Assembly: GCA_026770615.1 (NCBI GenBank) | Contig: MU631515.1 | Location: forward strand, 189,294 to 199,623 | Reading direction: 5' to 3' | Length of the DNA stretch: 10,330 nt | Origin: Pavlovales sp. CCMP2436 | Taxonomy: Eukaryota > Haptophyta > Pavlovophyceae > Pavlovales | Shown here: positions 6,516 to 10,330 of the stretch, piece by piece | Numbering within the stretch: the first letter of the stretch is position 1 | How the letters are laid out: each line of letters opens with the position of its first letter | Notes under the pieces: model-generated | Told to the model about the DNA's origin: nothing | Seen by the model: only the letters and a program-made list of their open reading frames with translations | Database searches by the model: none | Made by a program: the position numbers and the translations under genes

Positions 6516-7237
6516 TACAAAAAGAACTATTATTAAAGAAAGGGGGTACACAAAAGCTGGACCTAGGGCAAACACACACACGGACCAGAGAAAGGCGAGC
6601 GTTCCCCCTTAAAAAAACACGGGAAACAGAAATAAAGAGAAAAGGCCACACGCAGAGCTGCTAGAACAACAGCAGCAGGGACAGCGAATCTCAGGAAATT
6701 ATCACTCAACAGGAAACAACATCAGCGGGGAGTCACAAACAAAATCTACCACGAGCCCAAAACTTCAAAGGAAAAAACAACAAGACCAAAAACCTCAAAA
6801 TGAAAGACGAAAAATGACGCCTCTCCAACGCCGAGCCCTAAACAGACAACACGATCAAACACCAAAACATTAGAGCAAAAACCAGGTGAAACACACAGGG
6901 CAAGGCCTCCGCTCAGACAAAGCTGAGCCAAACCCTTCCCAATACGGAATATGATAGCATACACACACCAAGCCACGTGCAACGCTGTGCCTGCATTTGC
7001 AGGCACAGCAAAGCACGGTTCAGGAGGTAAGGAGCTTGTTTTGCGTGTATGTTTTGTTGTTATTATGCGCAGGAATGCGGCGGCGCGATGCGACAACGAG
7101 CAAGGATCGTGGCGGAGAGACGACGTGGGAAGTAAGATAGTGCATGAAACGACCAATGCGCTGACCCTCCCATGTCCCGCCCGTTCGCCTTCGGAATGCA
7201 AGTTGGGGGGGGCGATAAAATTACAATTATTAAACAA
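6516..7237. other. A/C-rich, T-poor tract without supported gene
   Basis: From about 6540 to 6910 the plus strand is visibly poor in T and rich in A and C (many AACA, CACA, CAAAA runs). From about 7040 to 7200 it is GC-richer. A long minus-strand frame (about 6746-7249) can be drawn, but its Phe/Val-rich end only mirrors the A/C bias and it lacks an ATG. It is not called. No RNA gene was recognised. Confidence 0.45.
6984..7009. other. Perfect 12-bp palindrome/hairpin
   Basis: GCTGTGCCTGCA and TGCAGGCACAGC are exact reverse complements with two T between them, or an 11-bp stem with loop ATTT. It sits at the edge of the A/C-rich tract in the spacer of the inverted duplication. Confidence 0.85.
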
Positions 7238-7405
7238 AGAGGGTCGCAATAAGCACTCAGCAGGGCGATTCTGAGACCAAGGCTCAGTTTCTTATCAAAT
7301 TACATACACACAATGATTAATTTGTGCTTAAATTACTATTTAAGGGCACGAAAACCAGGCTCAGTTTCTTAACCGTTAACGTTCCGGTTTCTTATTCTTA
7401 TACTA
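7238..7405. repeat. MITE family, diverged copy 3
   Basis: Same order of blocks as 2791-2944: GGGTCGCAATAAG; AGGGCGATTCTGAG; AGGCTCAGTTTCTTA; CAAATTACA; CTTAAATTAC; AGGCTCAGTTTCTTAACxG; then CCGGTTTCTTATT at the right. The terminal GCGATCCCCTG is not preserved at the right end, where CTTATACTAT occurs instead. Old or truncated copy. Confidence 0.5.
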
Positions 7406-7485
7406 TCGCACACTGCTCAGCCATTAATAGATATACAACATTCAGAACAGTCAGACGCCAGCTTGAATCCCTTTTATACTTTCAT

Positions 7486-8656
7486 TAGTATAAGATTTAT
7501 TTTGAAGTTCATGTGCGGCACGTGCGCAGGCGTGCCGCATTTTGAGACGAGCGAGAGGCAGCAGCGGCCGGTCAGTGCGTCAGTCAGAGAGTCGTCGATT
7601 GATGTGTGTCTGATGATCAGCCTTAGCGGTTGGGACGGTATTCGTGTGCTCTGCAAAGGTCCCTTGATCCGAGTGTTTCTCAACGCTTGTATCCGGTGGA
7701 GACCTGTCAGGGGACGGACGTATTTATTTACATATGGCTGAAGGTCTGACTGCCAAAGCTGCCTGGGAATCTTCTTTACAACGCCGCGTCGACTTGAACC
7801 GGCAGCAGCGGCCCGCGCCGTGCCGTGCGTGCCGAGCTCTGGTCGACGACTTCATTCGAAATTGTGCTGCCTGAAAAGCTTGTCTGTCTGTTGTATGTAC
7901 CCTTAGCGGAAGGTGATGATGCGGGGTGACGGGGTGGGGCTGCGCGAGCCACTGGATGTGGCAGGTGGAAGTGCAGCAACGGTTATGTAAACATGGCCCC
8001 GCGCGGCCAGTCAAAGATCCTGTCCACGGCGTCGGGCGACTCGAAGTGAGAACTGGGGTCGACAGCAAATGGCGGTGTAGTGTTGTACTGCGATCCGGAA
8101 GAGCTGCCTGTGGCGAAGGGCGGCGGAGTGTTGTGCGGAGTGTTGTACTGCCCGCCTCCGACGAGGAGTGGCCCGTCTAAGCGCGCCGTTTCGGCGCTGT
8201 GGGCGGAGAGCGCGACTTTAAGCGGGCACGCGGGTACGACGCGGCAATCAATCTCTTCGACAGCTGCGTTTAGGTCTCGCACCGAATTCAGTATGACCAA
8301 GTAGAGCGACATGGCGGTGTTGCGCATCTCGTCGACGGTGACGGCGATGACACCGGAGCCGTCGTCGAGCAACGACTTCTCCGTCAGCGCGCTGCCCTTG
8401 ACAAGCGGCACCACCGCCAGCGAGGCCAACGAGATCTGGCGTGGCGCCATGGTCGTGACTGGGTTGCAGTGGCCACGCGAGTGGACGAGGTGGAGCAGCT
8501 CCGGCCGGCCGCGCTGGAAGTGCAAATGCGCGAAGGAGAGCCCGCGGCGCGCGAAGCCAAGATCGGTCAGCACGTGCAGGAAGGCGCCGAGGTGAGGCTC
8601 GACCGAGGTGGTGGCGAGGAAGCGGTCGACAAGCGCCCCTTGGTCCTTGACGGCAC
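7486..8656. repeat. Right arm of the inverted duplication
   Basis: Reverse complement of 5330-6395 plus about 117 bases absent from the left arm (within about 8116-8235). The inner edge at 7486 is sharp. The outer edge at about 8656 falls within the HSF domain, after which the sequence is unrelated. Confidence 0.9.
7983..8656 (-). pseudogene. 5'-truncated HSF-like gene copy
   Basis: Frame open from about 8656 down to TAA 7985-7983. It encodes about 220 residues aligned with residues 60-248 of the intact gene: recognition helix HLGAFLHVLTDLGFARR, wing and end FQRGRPELLHLVHSR, and the same final RIFDWPRGAMFT. Helix 1 and the first strands of the domain are missing, and an in-frame TAG lies just upstream (near 8670). 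No ATG precedes the remaining domain, so it is probably not expressed as a DNA-binding protein, though the remaining frame has no stops. It carries 39 extra residues between VVPA and the TGSSSGSQYNT stretch, including a second QYNT...PPFA unit. Confidence 0.75.
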
Positions 8657-9017
8657 GTGTAGAATCGATCTAGGGGGTGGATGCTACCTAAAGAATTTTG
8701 AGTATTAATTTTACTCCCCGCGCCATTTGGTCACACTTGGTACACATCACTCCTGAATACGATTGGAAGATTTCCCGGCGTCCCCGCAGGCTGAAATTTT
8801 ATGAAACTGAATCGTGCAGCGCACCCGATTCAGTTTATAATTAAATTCAGAGCCGCCTCATTTAAAATAGTCTGAAAAACGAGATTAGAGAACGCAGGCT
8901 GAGCCGCGTGAAGAGCTAATCATACATAGTATATATATTAGCGGCTCAGCATGGTTCATAAGGTGTTCTTCAGTCAATAGCTTGGTCATACATAGTATAT
9001 ATACACTTGATTCCACT
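8657..9017. other. AT-rich intergenic with hairpins and a direct repeat
   Basis: No gene is supported. Two stem-loops are present: AAACTGAATCG/CGATTCAGTTT at 8804-8836 (11-bp perfect stem, 11-base loop) and GCTGAGCCGC/GCGGCTCAGC at 8898-8950 (10-bp perfect stem). TCATACATAGTATATATA occurs at about 8920-8937 and 8986-9003, the first copy lying in the loop of the second hairpin. Confidence 0.7.
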
Positions 9018-9302
9018 CTCGAGTCCTCTCATCGTCGTCGGTTCATAACGACGTCACTTTGGCAAGTAAATCCGCTGTTCCAGCAGGTCTTCAGCTGCAC
9101 CTCTGCTGCCTAACCACCACTGAACATTTTTACGATACGGGCGGCGAACTCGGCGGGGACACTTCACCGCGCTCGGCCCAGACGACGCGGCTCGAGACGA
9201 CGCGGAAGCTGTGGCAGGGGGTTATGGGTTGGCGCAGGGTTCATTTTCATGGGATTGGGTCAAATAAAGATATGGTGTAAGTGCCAAAAAAAAAAAAAAA
9301 AA
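9018..9302 (+). repeat. Poly(A)-tailed insertion, probably retroposed; starts with dispersed repeat C
   Basis: 9018 to about 9100 matches repeat C (3830-3745, inverted). The stretch ends with AATAAA (9263-9268), 17 bases, then 17 A (9286-9302). That order and spacing is what a reverse-transcribed polyadenylated RNA leaves. CTCTCGAG at 9016-9023 and 9304-9311 could be a target-site duplication, but it is short and palindromic, and CTCGAG is also present in the other repeat C copy. A 73-codon plus frame starting near 9059 covers it without recognisable domains and is not called. Confidence 0.5.
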
Positions 9303-10093
9303 CCTCTCGAGCGCAAGTGAACTCCCTTCCACGACATTTAAGGCAAGTTAAGGTAGATTATAAAATATGAAAAATATACACTATATAAAATTAAAATAAT
9401 TGACAATTGATATCCCCCCCCCATGATCGATAATAATTCAGTGTCCAATTAGCGATAGCGTTGCCGTTGGATTTGACTTTCGCGCGGCTTTGACCGCTGA
9501 GTCCGGATCAATTAATCCGGACAGGAATTCGATGTCTTACACAAGGTAATTTTCATTTGTTGTCGACAGATACTAATACCAAAAACCATCACGCAATAAC
9601 TACAATGCTAATACCTTTCGAGCGCGGCGTCGAGTTAGCCTTCCTCCACGACTTTAAAGGCAAATTAAAGTAGATTATTAAATACAATATATATATATAC
9701 AAGAAAGATATGAAGAAAAATAGATTTACAAAATAGAATGATTAAAATTATTAACATTTCGAGAGCGGCGGCGAGTGAGCCCTGCTCCATAAATAAAGAA
9801 ATGTATATACAGAAGTACCGTGCGAGTGCCTTTCTCTCTTCCTAAGAAGTATCTAACTAACTAACTAACTATGTATAAAGATATATATCTCTATATAGAA
9901 GTACCTTTCGAGAGCGGCTGCGAGTGAGCCCTCCATAAAAAAACAAATAAAAAACAAAAATACATACAGAAGTACCTTGCGCGTGCCTCTCGCTCTCCTT
10001 TAGAAATGATATTAATGATATTAATTAATTAATTAAATAATTAATTAAATAATTAAATATAGTACCTTTCGAGAGCGGCGGCGAGCGAGCTCT
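9302..10093 (-). repeat. Array of exon-end/splice-donor-like boxes
   Basis: A GC-rich box of 26-40 bases recurs at 9302, 9613, 9754, 9903 and 10064 (consensus ACCTTTCGAGAGCGGCGGCG, then AGTGAGCC). A related shorter box (TACAGAAGTACCxTGCGxGTG) lies at 9808 and 9965, 157 bases apart. On the minus strand each reads as a short coding tail, GSLAAALERY-like, ending in AAAG|GTAC(TTCT), a good splice-donor shape. T-rich tracts and an AG lie before the boxes at 9903, 9754 and 9808. Linkers are low-complexity: (CTAA)4 at 9853-9870 and (TTAA/TAAT)n at 10009-10059. Boxes 9302 and 9613 share a further 60-70 bases to their right (GGCAAxTTAAxGTAGATTAT). Confidence 0.6.
9457..9567 (+). repeat. Dispersed repeat B, copy 2
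   Basis: Inverted partner of 6401-6515. It contains an 8-bp perfect hairpin GTCCGGAT/ATCCGGAC (9501-9522) that is imperfect in copy 1. It lies in the double-length gap (9302 to 9613) of the box array, as if inserted there. It ends in GTCGAC (9562-9567), as copy 1 does. Confidence 0.75.
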
Positions 10094-10255
10094 CTTCCAC
10101 GATGGTGATGTTCGTCGCGAAGGTTGAAAGATTGAGCACGGGGATGCCCTGGACGTTAAAATATAGAAAAATATAGAAAGTACTAAGCAGAATGATTAAG
10201 TTACCGATACCCAATTGACCAACGTTATTAGAACCACAAGGACAAACGTCTCCAT
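10053..10255 (-). CDS. Two-exon gene model with signal-peptide-like first exon, unknown function
   Basis: Exon 1: ATG 10255-10253, 17 codons METFVLVVLITLVNWVS, a hydrophobic secretion/anchor-like start, then donor GTAACT (from 10204). Exon 2 begins at 10148 after a T-rich tract and CAG. It reads GIPVLNLSTFATNITIVEES then SLAAALERYYI and TAA at 10055-10053. G/C-ending codons in exon 2 contrast with the AT-rich intron (about 56 bases). Both exons are in phase 0. Alternatively exon 2 ends at AAAG|GTAC (10066) and splices onward into the box array, whose boxes repeat the SLAAALERY end. No family is recognised. The exon 1 start is less certain than exon 2, because an earlier exon could lie outside the window. 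The product would enter the secretory pathway if exon 1 is real. Confidence 0.4.
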
Positions 10256-10330
10256 TTTTTGACTAATCTTCAGAATATCTGTGTTTCTGCTGGATATTCG
10301 TTGTATTAGCGATGACGAGGAGGGGGGGGG
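10256..10330. other. Window edge, nothing assigned
   Basis: Upstream flank of the minus-strand gene model. It ends in a run of nine G. No promoter motif is assigned. Confidence 0.3.

Noticed and set aside
6140..6520. Matching open frames at 6140-6520 (-) and 7463-7741 (+)
   Set aside because: Both exist only because the 3' flank is duplicated in the arms. The near-identity is at DNA level, with no sign of codon selection, and the ends differ at the junctions.
6984..7040. Helitron 3' end
   Set aside because: The hairpin is right for size, but no CTRR-T end follows at 10-12 bases on either strand, and no 5' TC end was found.
6746..7249. 167-codon minus-strand open frame in the spacer
   Set aside because: It has no ATG start, its Phe/Val-rich end mirrors the A/C-rich plus strand, it runs through the perfect palindrome, and no domain is visible.
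9059..9280. 73-codon plus-strand frame
   Set aside because: It starts inside dispersed repeat C, has no domain or codon signal, and ends at the poly(A) signal of the insertion.
9302..10093. CRISPR array
   Set aside because: Box lengths and spacings are irregular, linkers are low-complexity AT sequence, the context is eukaryotic, and the boxes read as exon ends.

Overview
The window looks like nuclear DNA of a microalga, most probably a haptophyte or a related chromist. The genes are GC-rich islands in AT-rich, microsatellite-rich intergenic sequence. There are spliceosomal-type introns and AATAAA/poly(A) signals, and no bacterial operons or Shine-Dalgarno sites. The F-box protein with degenerate 27-residue 'WARANGCPW' repeats is of a kind I associate with haptophytes such as Emiliania, and also with some other algae and giant viruses. 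The organism call is inference from family knowledge, not from a search.

Layout, left to right. 30-256 (+): last exon of an MFS transporter. 756-932 (-): small acidic ORF. 1287-2644 (-): F-box/ankyrin-like repeat gene broken by four frameshifts and one stop. Copies of a TIR element (MITE-like) lie on both sides of it at 1139-1187 and 2791-2944. 3450-3743 (-): coding-looking relic with no start. 3745-3830: dispersed repeat. 3958-4111: decayed second copy of the MFS gene 3' end, next to an 18-base poly(C) tract. 4395-4760: degenerate tandem repeat in a GC-rich island. 5152-5898 (+): the only intact, complete gene, a short heat-shock-factor-type (HSF) DNA-binding protein.

The HSF locus is the core of a large inverted duplication. 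The segment 5330-6395 is repeated in inverted orientation at 7486-8656, around a spacer of about 1.1 kb. The right copy has lost the 5' part of the gene. The arms are nearly identical downstream of about 5766 but clearly diverged upstream of it. The spacer holds an A/C-rich strand-asymmetric tract, a perfect 12-bp hairpin, a diverged MITE copy and one copy of another dispersed repeat, whose inverted partner is at 9457-9567.

The right end (8657-10330) is repeat-dominated. It has two hairpins, an 18-bp direct repeat, a poly(A)-tailed insertion that looks retroposed, and an array of short GC-rich boxes from 9302 to 10093. Read on the minus strand, each box resembles the end of an exon followed by a splice donor. 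At the right edge the array joins a two-exon minus-strand gene model that starts with a signal-peptide-like exon (10255-10205). Overall this is a rearranged, repeat-rich accessory region with one live transcription-factor-like gene and several decaying genes. The genes show no evident shared pathway.
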